Shown here: piece after piece, positions 44,496-53,316 of the stretch
Layout: every line of letters begins with the position of its first letter
Position numbering within the stretch: the first letter of the stretch is position 1
Source: Azoarcus indigens
Lineage (GTDB): Bacteria > Pseudomonadota > Gammaproteobacteria > Burkholderiales > Rhodocyclaceae
Assembly (NCBI RefSeq): GCF_004361735.1
Contig: NZ_SNVV01000009.1
Span: 145,222-209,221 of the forward strand
Length of the DNA stretch: 64,000 nucleotides
Direction of reading: 5' to 3'
Made by a program: the position numbers and the translations under genes
Notes under the pieces: model-generated
The model's input: the letters and a program-made list of their open reading frames with translations, nothing else
Told to the model about the DNA's origin: nothing
Databases searched by the model: none

Positions 44496-45283
44496 ACCTG
44501 GAACACCTCGCCGTCTTCCAGGCGGACAGCGGTCAGCTTGCCCCCCCAGACACAGCCGGAATCCAGGGCGATCACCCCGTCGCCGCGATGAAAGCCCAGC
44601 GCCGACCAGTGTCCGCAGACAACCGTATGGGTGCGGGACAGCCGCCCCGGCGCCCGGAACCAGGGCACCGCCCCTGGTGGCGCCTTGTCCGGCGGCCCCT
44701 TGGCGCGCAGCGTCATCTCGCCCTCCGGGGTGCAGAAGCGCATGCGGGTGAGCGCATTGACGACCACCCGCAGGCGATCCCACCCTTTGAGACTCTCCTG
44801 CCAGCCATCCGGCTGGTTCCCCGGCAAGTTCTGCAGCAGCTTTCGCATATCCGGCCCACGCAGGGCCTGCCCGACCTCCTCCGCCAGCGCCAGCGCCCGG
44901 GCCACGGTCCAGCCGGGCAGGAGACCTGCGTGCAGCAGCGCATAGTCGCCCTCCACATGCATCAGCGGGCAGGCTGCGAGCCAGGCCAGCAAGGCATCGC
45001 GATCCGGCGCCTCCAGCACCTGGAACAGGGTGTCGTCCTTCTCTCGTCGGGCATAGCCGGCCGCCACCATCAGCAGGTAGAGATCATGGTTGCCAAGGAC
45101 CACGGTGGCGGCCGGCCCCAGGCTTCGAAGGAAGCGCAGCACCTGCAGTGAGTCGGGGCCCCGATTCACCAGGTCGCCCACGACCCACAGGCGATCACGC
45201 GCAGGGTCGAAGGCGCAACGTTCCAGCAGGGCCAGCAGGGGCTGGTAACAGCCCTGGATGTCACCAATCGCGTAAGTCGCCAT
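44486..45283 (-). CDS. apaH: Bis(5'-nucleosyl)-tetraphosphatase, symmetrical
   Basis: ApaH splits Ap4A into two ADP and also removes Np4 caps from RNA. The 265-residue protein begins MATYAIGDIQGCYQPLLAL. The metallophosphatase blocks GDIQGC, VVGDLVNRGPDSLQ, VLGNHDLYLLM and the later VCGHWSALGF are intact. It is the last gene of a minus-strand run that starts with the epimerase at 49370. Only 3 bases separate it from the dehydratase gene, so it is probably cotranscribed with surface-polysaccharide genes. Confidence 0.96.
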   Translation of the reverse strand: MATYAIGDIQGCYQPLLALLERCAFDPARDRLWVVGDLVNRGPDSLQVLRFLRSLGPAATVVLGNHDLYLLMVAAGYARREKDDTLFQVLEAPDRDALLAWLAACPLMHVEGDYALLHAGLLPGWTVARALALAEEVGQALRGPDMRKLLQNLPGNQPDGWQESLKGWDRLRVVVNALTRMRFCTPEGEMTLRAKGPPDKAPPGAVPWFRAPGRLSRTHTVVCGHWSALGFHRGDGVIALDSGCVWGGKLTAVRLEDGEVFQVQG

Positions 45284-45286
45284 GTC

Positions 45287-47182
45287 TCAACTCACCCGCT
45301 TCCGCCGTTCGGCTTCCGGGTTGGCGATTACCTTCAGATTCGGCCGGCCCCCGCCGCTGGGAACGTATTCCGGAATCCACTCCTGCAGCGCCTGCCGAAC
45401 CCCTTCATCCGGAACCGGAGCCTCCTGTACCAGCCACGCCAACAGGTCCGCGAGGAAACGCTCCTGCACCGCCCGCGACCGGGCGATGCGCAGTTTGGGG
45501 TGCGGGGTCTCCAGGGTTTCCTCCGCATCTGCGAGCAACTCTTCGTAGAGTTTCTCGCCGGGCCGCAGACCGGTGAATTCGATGCGAACCTCGCTCTCGC
45601 TATACCCGGAGAGGCGGATCATGTTGCGCGCCAGATCCACGATCTTCACCGGCTCGCCCATGTCGAGCACGAAGATCTCGCCGCCGCTGCCCATGGCCGC
45701 CGCCTGCAGCACCAACTGGGCCGCCTCCGGAATGGACATGAAATAGCGGTTGATCTCCGGGTGGGTCACCGTCACCGGACCGCCGCGGGCGATCTGCTCC
45801 TGGAACTTGGGAATCACGCTGCCGGTACTGCCCAGCACATTGCCGAAACGCACCACCTGGAAGCGGGTGCTCTCTCCCCGGGCATGGAACGCCTGGCAGA
45901 CCATTTCGGCGAGCCGCTTGCTCGCGCCCATCACATTGGTGGGATTGACCGCCTTGTCGGTGGAGATCAGCACGAAGCGCTCAACCCGGTGGCGCGCGGC
46001 GCATTCGGCGACCCGATATGTGCCAAACACATTGTTGCGCACCGCCTGCCAGGCATTGCCCACTTCCATCAGCGGCACATGCTTGTAAGCCGCGGCGTGG
46101 AAAACCACCTCCGGCGCATACTGGGCAAATACCTGTTCCAGCCGGGCTGCGTCCTTCACGTCCCCGGCCAGCGGCACGATGGAGACATCCCGGCAATGGG
46201 TGGAAAACCACTGCTCCAGCGTGTACAGCGCGAACTCGCTTGCCTCGAACAGCAACAACTGCCGGGGTTGGAAACGGGCCAGCTGGCGGCAAAGCTCGCT
46301 GCCAATGGAACCGCCCGCGCCGGTGACGAGAACCATGCGGCCAGCCAGCATGCCTTGCACATATTCGGCATCTATCGTCACTGGCTCGCGACCGAGCAGG
46401 TCCTGGATCTCCACCGGCCGCATCGCAGACAGGGCGACCCGGCCGCTCATGACGTCTTCCAGGCCAGGCACGGTGAAGACTTGGGCGCCCGCCTGCACCG
46501 CCAGGTCCGCGGCACGCCGGCTGGTCTCGCGGGCAGCCGAAGGCATCGCCAGGATGACATGCCGGGCTTTCTCCGCCGCCAGCACCTCCGGCAGGGAATC
46601 CACCGCGCCCGCCACCCGGTGCCCGCCCAGTTCCCGCCCCCATTTGGACGCATCGTCATCCACCAGCGCCACCACCCGCCAATCGGCGCTGCGCTCCAGT
46701 TCCCGAACCAGCATCGCTCCGCCACGTCCCGCGCCGACCACCACCACCGGCTTGCCTTGGGCAATCAAGGCGCCATAAAGACGGTGTTCCTTCCACATTC
46801 GGTAGGCCGCCCTGCCGCCTGCCATGATGGCGACAAGCAGCAGCGGGTAAAGCACCACCAGAGAACGGGGGACCACCGGCGACTGCCGGTACAGTGCGGT
46901 GTACAGCACCACGATACAGGTCGAAAACCCCACCGCCGTAAGCACACGCTTGAGATCAGGGAGGCTGGCAAACACCCAAAGCCCGCGGTACAACCCCGCT
47001 CGCCAGCACGCAAGACCATGTACCGGCAGCAACACCACCGCTCCGAGCGCAATCACCTGCTCATACCCGGCCGGCCACTCGAAATTGAAACGCAGCAGAA
47101 AGCCACCGATCCAGGCAGCCAGTGCTGCAGCCAGATCGAAAAGGAACACCAGCACAACGCGATTTGAACCGGTGGAGATCAT
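45287..47182 (-). CDS. Polysaccharide biosynthesis nucleoside-sugar dehydratase (CapD/WbpM/PglF type)
   Basis: This 631-residue inner-membrane protein has four N-terminal membrane helices (about residues 10-120). A Rossmann-like region (KPVVVVGAGRGGAMLVREL) follows, then the cytoplasmic extended SDR domain. The NAD loop is VTGAGGSIGSELCRQLARF near 296, and the active-site block is STDKAVNPTNVMGASKRLAE near 410, with Met in place of the usual Tyr, as in WbpM and PglF. Such enzymes turn UDP-GlcNAc into the 4-keto-6-deoxy sugar for O-antigen, capsule or glycoprotein sugars. The exact product is not shown. Confidence 0.92.
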   Translation of the reverse strand: MISTGSNRVVLVFLFDLAAALAAWIGGFLLRFNFEWPAGYEQVIALGAVVLLPVHGLACWRAGLYRGLWVFASLPDLKRVLTAVGFSTCIVVLYTALYRQSPVVPRSLVVLYPLLLVAIMAGGRAAYRMWKEHRLYGALIAQGKPVVVVGAGRGGAMLVRELERSADWRVVALVDDDASKWGRELGGHRVAGAVDSLPEVLAAEKARHVILAMPSAARETSRRAADLAVQAGAQVFTVPGLEDVMSGRVALSAMRPVEIQDLLGREPVTIDAEYVQGMLAGRMVLVTGAGGSIGSELCRQLARFQPRQLLLFEASEFALYTLEQWFSTHCRDVSIVPLAGDVKDAARLEQVFAQYAPEVVFHAAAYKHVPLMEVGNAWQAVRNNVFGTYRVAECAARHRVERFVLISTDKAVNPTNVMGASKRLAEMVCQAFHARGESTRFQVVRFGNVLGSTGSVIPKFQEQIARGGPVTVTHPEINRYFMSIPEAAQLVLQAAAMGSGGEIFVLDMGEPVKIVDLARNMIRLSGYSESEVRIEFTGLRPGEKLYEELLADAEETLETPHPKLRIARSRAVQERFLADLLAWLVQEAPVPDEGVRQALQEWIPEYVPSGGGRPNLKVIANPEAERRKRVS

Positions 47183-47277
47183 ATTTGGGGCGCGGCAGCC
47201 ACGCGTATCGGAAACCGGAAGCGGTGGATTCTAACCCACGGCAGGACCGGCCCATTCAGGATGCATGCCTTGAAACA

Positions 47278-48303
47278 TCATATGGCGGCCCCGCCGCCTG
47301 CATCAGAATACACAGCCAGCACAATCAACGGCGCATAGGCCAGCCCCAATCCGGGAATACCGTCCAGCCTGCCCATTGCCACCAGGGTTGCAAGCGGAAA
47401 CAACCAGAGCAGATTGATCGCCCCCACCGCCAGCGTAACCGGCAGATGCCGGCCATACCGTCGAGAAGCCACCTGGTAAGCATGGCTGCGGTGCGCCTCG
47501 TAGACCTTCTCTCCGCGCAACAGGCGTCGCAGCAGCGTCCATGTCGCATCGACGATGAAGACGCCCAGCAGGATCAGCCAGGCCCACAGCAACTGCGGTG
47601 CGGCATGGCCCGCGATCAGCGCCATCGCGCCTAGCATCGCCCCCAGGAAACCGCTGCCGGCGTCGCCCATGAAGATGCGTGCCGGTGGAAAATTCCACCA
47701 CAGGAACCCGGCGACCGCGGCAACCAGCAACAGGGCCGGCGCCACCAGCCACGGCAGGCCCGCCAGCCAGCACAGCACCGCACCCCCCAGCCCGGCACAA
47801 ATCGCCTCGACACTGGCGATGCCGTCTATGCCATCCATGAAGTTGTAGAGGTTGGTCAGCCACACCAGGCCGAACACCATCAGCACGCTGCCCCAGTTGC
47901 CCAGTTCCACAGCCGTCCCGAACACCTGCAGCGTCGGAGCCCCACCCAGGCAGTAGAGCACCCAGGCCGCGGCGGAGAAATGGACCAGCAGGCGCCAGCG
48001 TGCGGGAATATGTCCGTGGTCGTCGAAGAAGCCGATGGCGGCGATCAGGCCCCCGGCGCCGAGCATGGCCAGCGCCGGCGCAGGGGGCAGGCTGCCACTC
48101 AGATACAGGCACACCAGCGCACCTAGGAAGACCACAACGATGGCCAGTCCGCCGCCCCGCGGCGTCGACACCGAGTGGGAACTGCGCGCATTCGGCACGT
48201 CCAGCAGGCTGCGCGCCAGTGCATAGCGCCGCAGCAGGCCAGTCAGGCCCAATGCCGCCAGAAAAGCCACGACCAGCGCCAGGCCGACCTTCCAACTCAA
48301 CAT
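47278..48303 (-). CDS. Undecaprenyl-phosphate sugar-1-phosphate transferase (WecA/WbpL-like)
   Basis: This is a 341-residue MraY/WecA-family membrane protein with about ten helices. Motifs are PNARSSHSVSTPRGGGLAIV near residue 40, IGFFDDHGHIP with the Asp pair near 95, LYNFMDGIDGIASVEA near 155 and ARIFMGDAGSGFLGAMLG near 210. The NARSSH block is typical of WbpL-like enzymes. It starts a lipid-linked glycan on undecaprenyl phosphate, and together with the neighbouring epimerase and dehydratase indicates an O-antigen or similar polymer. The donor sugar is unknown. Confidence 0.9.
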   Translation of the reverse strand: MLSWKVGLALVVAFLAALGLTGLLRRYALARSLLDVPNARSSHSVSTPRGGGLAIVVVFLGALVCLYLSGSLPPAPALAMLGAGGLIAAIGFFDDHGHIPARWRLLVHFSAAAWVLYCLGGAPTLQVFGTAVELGNWGSVLMVFGLVWLTNLYNFMDGIDGIASVEAICAGLGGAVLCWLAGLPWLVAPALLLVAAVAGFLWWNFPPARIFMGDAGSGFLGAMLGAMALIAGHAAPQLLWAWLILLGVFIVDATWTLLRRLLRGEKVYEAHRSHAYQVASRRYGRHLPVTLAVGAINLLWLFPLATLVAMGRLDGIPGLGLAYAPLIVLAVYSDAGGGAAI

Positions 48304-48362
48304 GTGCAGACTCTCAACCCAAGGCCCCAGCCAGCATCCGGCAGCACGGTTTCAAGGCGGGG

Positions 48363-49370
48363 TCAGGCCTGGTAATACTCGCGGTACCAGCGTACGAAGC
48401 GCCCTACGCCCTCACTCACGCTGGTCGCCGGTACGAAGCCGGCCCAGGCGTTGAGTTCGTCGGTATCGGCATAGGTAGCAGGCACGTCGCCGTCCTGAAG
48501 CGGCAGGAAATTCTTCTCCGCGGTCTTGCCCAGGGTCTGTTCGATCGCCTCGATGAAGCCCATCAACTCCACCGGATTGTTGTTGCCGATGTTGAACACA
48601 CGATAAGGCGCGTTGCTGCGGCCCGGGTCCGGCTGGTCGGCGTTGAAGCCGGCATCCGGCTCGGCGACGCGATCCAGCGTGCGGATCACGCCTTCGACGA
48701 TGTCGTCGATGTAGGTGAAGTCGCGCTTCATCTTGCCGTGGTTGAAGACGTCTATCGGACGCCCTTCCAGGATGGCCTTGGTGAACAGGAACAGCGCCAT
48801 GTCCGGCCGGCCCCAGGGGCCATAGACCGTGAAGAAGCGCAGGCCGGTGGTCGGCAGGCCGTAGAGATGGCTGTAGGTGTGCGCCATCAGCTCGTTGGCC
48901 TTCTTCGTCGCCGCGTACAGGCTGACCGGATGGTCCACGCTGTCGTGCTCGGAGAAGGGCATCCGGGTGTTGCCGCCATAGACGCTAGAGCTGCTGGCGT
49001 ACACCAGGTGCTGCACCTTGCTGTGGCGGCAGCCCTCCAGGATGTTGGTGAAGCCCACCAGGTTGCTGTCGATGTAGGCGTGCGGGTTCTGCAGCGAGTA
49101 GCGCACCCCGGCCTGGGCGGCGAGGTGGATCACGCGGTCGAACTTCTCGTCGGCGAACAGCTGCTCCATGCCGGCCCGATCGGCCACGTCCATGCGCACG
49201 AAGCGGAAGGCCGGATTCGGCGACAGGCGGGCGAGCCGGCTCTCTTTCAGGCGCGGATCGTAGTAATCGTTCAGGTTGTCCAGACCGACGACTTCGTCGC
49301 CACGGGCAAGCAGACGTTCCGAGGTATGCATGCCGATGAAGCCGGCCGCACCGGTGACGAGAACTTTCAT
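48363..49370 (-). CDS. NAD-dependent epimerase, UDP-glucuronate 4-epimerase-like
   Basis: The 335-residue extended SDR begins [39 protein letters not shown] is characteristic of UDP-glucuronate epimerases (CapI/LspL), and the active-site [10 protein letters not shown] has Tyr and Lys in place. [20 protein letters not shown] and [18 protein letters not shown] agree. It would make UDP-galacturonate for surface polysaccharide. The ATG at 49370 is set by the Rossmann start; 20 upstream codons are not conserved. It is the first gene of the minus-strand glycan run and divergent from waaA. Confidence 0.92.
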   Translation of the reverse strand: MKVLVTGAAGFIGMHTSERLLARGDEVVGLDNLNDYYDPRLKESRLARLSPNPAFRFVRMDVADRAGMEQLFADEKFDRVIHLAAQAGVRYSLQNPHAYIDSNLVGFTNILEGCRHSKVQHLVYASSSSVYGGNTRMPFSEHDSVDHPVSLYAATKKANELMAHTYSHLYGLPTTGLRFFTVYGPWGRPDMALFLFTKAILEGRPIDVFNHGKMKRDFTYIDDIVEGVIRTLDRVAEPDAGFNADQPDPGRSNAPYRVFNIGNNNPVELMGFIEAIEQTLGKTAEKNFLPLQDGDVPATYADTDELNAWAGFVPATSVSEGVGRFVRWYREYYQA

Positions 49371-49533
49371 GACCGATTCATCGCAGGAGGTTGAAAGCAC
49401 GGGATTATCGCACAGCGGCATGACCGGCACGTCACCGTTCCGCCGCTGTCCCGCGTCCGCCGGCGCCGCCGCCCTGCCCGTACCGGAACGGGCCCGCCGC
49501 TATACTCTGCACTCGCCTTTCCCGTTGCTGCCG

Positions 49534-50808
49534 ATGTCCGCCCGCCTGCCCTACACCCTGCTCTGGATCCTCGCCCTCCCTTTCGTGCTGCTCCGCCTGC
49601 TGTGGCGGGCACGGCGGCAGCCTGACTACCTGAGGCACTGGGGCGAACGCTTCGGCAGCTACGCCGGCAAGCCGCCAGAGAAGCTGATCTGGGTACATGC
49701 GGTGTCCGTGGGCGAAACCCGCGCCGCGGAGCCGCTGCTGCGGGCCTTGCTGGCCCAATGGCCGGACCACGGCGTGCTCCTCACCCAGATGACGCCCACC
49801 GGCCGCGAGACGGCGGAAGCGCTGTTCGGCAAGGAGCCGCGGGTGCTGCTCGCCTACCTGCCCTACGACCTGGGCTGGCTGTCGGCGCGCTTCCTGCGGC
49901 ATTTCCGCCCACGCTTCGGCGTAATCATGGAGACCGAGCTGTGGCCCAACCTGCTCGCCACCTGCCGGCGGCAGGGTGTGCCGGTGGCGCTGGTCAACGC
50001 CCGGCTGTCCGAGCGTTCCGCCCGACGCTACGCCCGTCTGCCGGCGCTCAGTGAACTCACCCTGGGCGCGCTGTCGGCGGTGGCGGCACAGACCGAAGAC
50101 GATGCCCGCCGGCTAAACGCGCTGGGCGCACCGCAGCCCCGCGTCACCGGCAGCATCAAGTTCGACATCACACCACCTGCGGCACAGCTGGAGCTCGCCC
50201 GGCAATTCCGCAGCGGCTTCGACCAGCGCCCGGTACTGCTGGCCGCCAGCACCCGCGACGGGGAAGAAGCGCTGCTGCTGGAGGCCTTCAAGCAGCACGC
50301 CAACACCGACGTGCTGCTGGCGCTCGTACCCCGCCATCCCCAGCGTTTCGACGAAGTCGCCAGGCTGGTCCAGTCCCGCGGGCTGAAGCTGCAACGCCGC
50401 AGCGACAACGCCCCGGTCGCGGCCGACACCCGGGTCTGGCTGGGCGATTCGATGGGAGAGATGTTCGCCTACTACGCCGCGGCGGACGTCGCCCTCATCG
50501 GCGGCAGCTGGCTGCCCTTCGGCGGCCAGAACCCGATCGAGGCCTGCGCGGTCGGCACGCCGGTGCTGCTCGGGCCGCATACTTACAACTTCCTGCAGGT
50601 GGCGGAGCAGGCGATTGCCGCCGGCGCGGCGCAACGGCTACCGGATGCGGAAGGTGGGGTAAAGGAAGCACTGGCCCTGCTCGGAGATCCGGACCGCCGC
50701 GCCCGCATGGCCCAGGCCGGGGCCCAGTTCTCGTTGGCCCATCGCGGGGCGACGGCACGCACCGTGGCGGTGCTGAAGACCATGCCGGCACAGGTGGAAC
50801 AGGCGTAA
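49534..50808 (+). CDS. waaA: 3-deoxy-D-manno-octulosonic acid (Kdo) transferase
   Basis: WaaA (KdtA) attaches Kdo to lipid A precursor on the inner membrane. The 424-residue protein has an N-terminal membrane anchor (YTLLWILALPFVLLRLLW). SVGETRAAEPLLRALL and VIMETELWPNLLATC match the GT30 family, as do the C-terminal MGEMFAYYAAADVALIGGSW and FGGQNPIEACAVGTPV. It is convergent with tolC and divergent from the epimerase gene. Whether it adds one or two Kdo units cannot be told from sequence. Confidence 0.96.
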   Translation: MSARLPYTLLWILALPFVLLRLLWRARRQPDYLRHWGERFGSYAGKPPEKLIWVHAVSVGETRAAEPLLRALLAQWPDHGVLLTQMTPTGRETAEALFGKEPRVLLAYLPYDLGWLSARFLRHFRPRFGVIMETELWPNLLATCRRQGVPVALVNARLSERSARRYARLPALSELTLGALSAVAAQTEDDARRLNALGAPQPRVTGSIKFDITPPAAQLELARQFRSGFDQRPVLLAASTRDGEEALLLEAFKQHANTDVLLALVPRHPQRFDEVARLVQSRGLKLQRRSDNAPVAADTRVWLGDSMGEMFAYYAAADVALIGGSWLPFGGQNPIEACAVGTPVLLGPHTYNFLQVAEQAIAAGAAQRLPDAEGGVKEALALLGDPDRRARMAQAGAQFSLAHRGATARTVAVLKTMPAQVEQA

Positions 50809-50906
50809 CCGGGAACCGGTATTCAACCGTCCGCGCGGAACCTGCCCATCAAGCAGGACAGGCTTCAGGAAGATAGGCGGCCAGCCGGTTCAGCCGGCCG
50901 AAGCGA

Positions 50907-52208
50907 TCACTGCGCCAGCAGCGCGTTGATCGCCTGCACGTCGGCCTCGTCGAGCGAACCGGCGGCGGCCTTCAGCCGGAGTTGAGCGAGCAGCGTGTCA
51001 TAACGCGCACGGGACAGCTGCTGCAAGGTGTCTGCCAGCTGGGTCTGGGCGTTCAGCACGTCGATGTTGATGCGCACGCCCACTTCGTAGCCCAGCTTGT
51101 TCGCCTCCAGCGCCGAGGTGGAAGACACCCGCGCCGCTTCCAGCGCGCGCACCTGGGCCATGCCGCTGGTAACGCCGAGGTAGGACTGACGGGCAGCGAG
51201 CGCAGCGCTGCGGCGCGCGTCTTCAAGGTCGGCATCCGCCCTCACCTTCAGCGCGGCCGCCTCCCGGGCCTGGGAGGAAATACCGCCGCCCTGGTAGAGC
51301 GGCACGGTGAGTTGCAGGCCTATGGTCGTGCCTTCGCTGCGGTCGGTGGAAACCGAGGGGCGGGCGTTGTTGCCGCGGGTGGCGACCAGGTCCACCGTCG
51401 GCAGATGGCCGGCGCGCACGCGTTCGACTTCCCGACCGGCGATCTCCCGGTTCAACTGCTGCGCCTGCACGCCGAAGCTGTCCTGCTCGGCCGCCCGCAC
51501 CCAGGCAGCGATGTCGTCCGGCTGCGGCCGCTGCAGGCCAACGCCGGCGCGCAGGCCAGCCAGCGGTTCCGGCTCGCGGCCGATGACCTGGGCCAGCGTC
51601 TGCCGGCGCACGTCCAGCTCGTTGCCGGCGGCGATCTCCTGCGCCGAGGCGAGGTCGAAGCGTGACTGCGCTTCATGCACGTCGGTGATGGTGACGGTAC
51701 CGACCTCGAAGCTCTTCTTCGCCAGCTCCAGCTGCTCCGCCGCGGCGGTACGCAGCTGGACCACCGAGTCCAGCGTGTCCTGGGCGTTGAGCACGTTGAA
51801 ATAGGCTTCCGCCACCCGCAGGATGAGGTCCTGCCGCGCCTGGCCGAACTGGCTCTCGGCCAGCGCCGTCTGCAGTTCGCCCTGCTTGTACTGCACCCAG
51901 TTCTGCCAGCGGAACAGCGGCTGGGTGAGCTGCACCGTATAGCCATTGCTGTTGTAGTTGCGGCTGACGGAGCCGGCGCTGGTGCTGGCCTCGACGTCGT
52001 TCCAGGTGGTGTTGGCGGAGGCGCCGATATTGGGCAGCAGGCCGGCGCGGCCCTGGATCACTTTCTCCTGCCCGGCCTCGTACTGGGCCCGGGCGGAGGC
52101 GAACTTGGCATCGTTCGCTACCGCCTCCCGATAGATCTGCATCAGGTCCGCCGCACCTGCGCCGGACGAAAAGAGAGCAGCCAGGCCGATAGCCAGCGCA
52201 CGTTTCAT
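50907..52208 (-). CDS. tolC: TolC-family outer-membrane channel
   Basis: The 433-residue protein has a signal peptide (MKRALAIGLAALFSSGAGAA) and the two TolC repeats: DLMQIYREAVANDAKFASA starts the first, while LYQGGGISSQAREAAALKV and YEVGVRINIDVLNAQTQL belong to the second. It forms the outer-membrane duct for type I secretion and RND pumps. No other TolC gene accompanies the RND operon (53.3 kb) or the type I transporter (58.5 kb), so this protein is the likely partner for both. It is the last gene of pcm-rhodanese-tolC. Confidence 0.95.
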   Translation of the reverse strand: MKRALAIGLAALFSSGAGAADLMQIYREAVANDAKFASARAQYEAGQEKVIQGRAGLLPNIGASANTTWNDVEASTSAGSVSRNYNSNGYTVQLTQPLFRWQNWVQYKQGELQTALAESQFGQARQDLILRVAEAYFNVLNAQDTLDSVVQLRTAAAEQLELAKKSFEVGTVTITDVHEAQSRFDLASAQEIAAGNELDVRRQTLAQVIGREPEPLAGLRAGVGLQRPQPDDIAAWVRAAEQDSFGVQAQQLNREIAGREVERVRAGHLPTVDLVATRGNNARPSVSTDRSEGTTIGLQLTVPLYQGGGISSQAREAAALKVRADADLEDARRSAALAARQSYLGVTSGMAQVRALEAARVSSTSALEANKLGYEVGVRINIDVLNAQTQLADTLQQLSRARYDTLLAQLRLKAAAGSLDEADVQAINALLAQ

Positions 52209-52221
52209 CGCGGCCTCCGCC

Positions 52222-52545
52222 TCAGTATTGCGGCATGGAGGGATCGACGCGGGCGGCCCATCCGGCCACGCCGCCGGCAAGGTTGATCACCTTGCCGTAG
52301 CCCTGGTGCTCCAGGTACATGCACACCTGCGCACTGCGCCCGCCGTGGTGGCAGATCACCACGGTTTCCCGCTCCGGGTCCAGCTCCGCCATGCGGGCCG
52401 GCACCGTGCCCATCGGCATGGGTTCGGAACCGGCGATGTGGCACAGCTGGAATTCCCAGGGCTCACGCACGTCCAGCAGCAAAGGCGGGGTCTTTTCGGG
52501 GTTGCCGATCCAGTCGGCGAGTTCGACGGGCGTGATCTGGCGCAT
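52222..52545 (-). CDS. Rhodanese-like single-domain protein
   Basis: This 107-residue single rhodanese domain has the catalytic Cys in VVICHHGGRSAQVCMYL near residue 66, and VREPWEFQLCHIAGSEPMPM matches the first conserved block. Such proteins move sulfane sulfur, but the acceptor is not indicated. The gene lies 8 bases after pcm and 13 bases before tolC, the order seen in many betaproteobacteria. No signal peptide, so it acts in the cytoplasm. Confidence 0.92.
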   Translation of the reverse strand: MRQITPVELADWIGNPEKTPPLLLDVREPWEFQLCHIAGSEPMPMGTVPARMAELDPERETVVICHHGGRSAQVCMYLEHQGYGKVINLAGGVAGWAARVDPSMPQY

Positions 52546-52553
52546 GGCGTCCT

Positions 52554-53207
52554 TCAGAAGCGGAATGTGTCCTGCGGCGGCGTGTTGCGCAGCATGGGCA
52601 CCAGGGTTTCAAAAACGTCTTCGGTGCGGAAGCGGCCCTCGGCCTCGCAGGTGATGAGGCGCGCCTTCATCACCGGCATGCTGCCGACGAAGGCGAACAG
52701 GCGGCCGCCAACCTTGAGCTGTTCCAGCAGCGATTTCGGCACTTCCGGCAGGCCGCCGGAGACGACGATGACGTCGTAGGGCGCGCGGCTGGCCCAGCCC
52801 TGCACCGCATCGCCTTCTTCGACGATCACGTTCTCCACGCCATAGCGCGCGAGGTTCTCATGGGCGAAGCGGACCAGCGCCGGCTCGATCTCCACCGTGC
52901 GCACCCACTCGGTACGCGCGGCCAGCAGGGCGGCGAAGTAGCCGGAGCCGGCGCCGATCTCCAGCACCGAGTCGGAACGATGCAGCTGCAGCGCCTGCAG
53001 GATCTTGCCTTCGATCACCGGCTTGAGCATGACCTGACCGCAGCCGATGGGGATCTCCACATCGGCGAAGGCCAGGGAACGGGCGGCCGCGGGCACGAAT
53101 TCCTCGCGCTTTACGGTCATCAGGAGGTCCAGCACATCCGGATCCAGCACCTCCCAGGGGCGGATCTGTTGCTCGACCATGTTGAAGCGCGCTTTCTCGA
53201 AATTCAT
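52554..53207 (-). CDS. pcm: Protein-L-isoaspartate O-methyltransferase
   Basis: This 217-residue SAM methyltransferase is of the type that repairs isoaspartyl residues in aged proteins. The SAM loop is SVLEIGAGSGYFAALLAAR near residue 80. MVEQQIRPWEVLDPDVLDLL is the N-terminus typical of the betaproteobacterial branch, and YDVIVVSGGLPEVPKSLLEQL follows the fold. This branch is divergent from E. coli Pcm, so the biochemical activity is less certain than the fold. It begins the run with rhodanese and tolC. Confidence 0.88.
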   Translation of the reverse strand: MNFEKARFNMVEQQIRPWEVLDPDVLDLLMTVKREEFVPAAARSLAFADVEIPIGCGQVMLKPVIEGKILQALQLHRSDSVLEIGAGSGYFAALLAARTEWVRTVEIEPALVRFAHENLARYGVENVIVEEGDAVQGWASRAPYDVIVVSGGLPEVPKSLLEQLKVGGRLFAFVGSMPVMKARLITCEAEGRFRTEDVFETLVPMLRNTPPQDTFRF

Positions 53208-53316
53208 CTTGGGCTCCCGTCGCAGGCTGGTGACACGCTAGTCGATAGCGAATCTGAAGAAAAACCTTCGCATTCTAGCGCAGTCCCCTGCCTCCGACGG
53301 CCTCCGGCGCATGCTT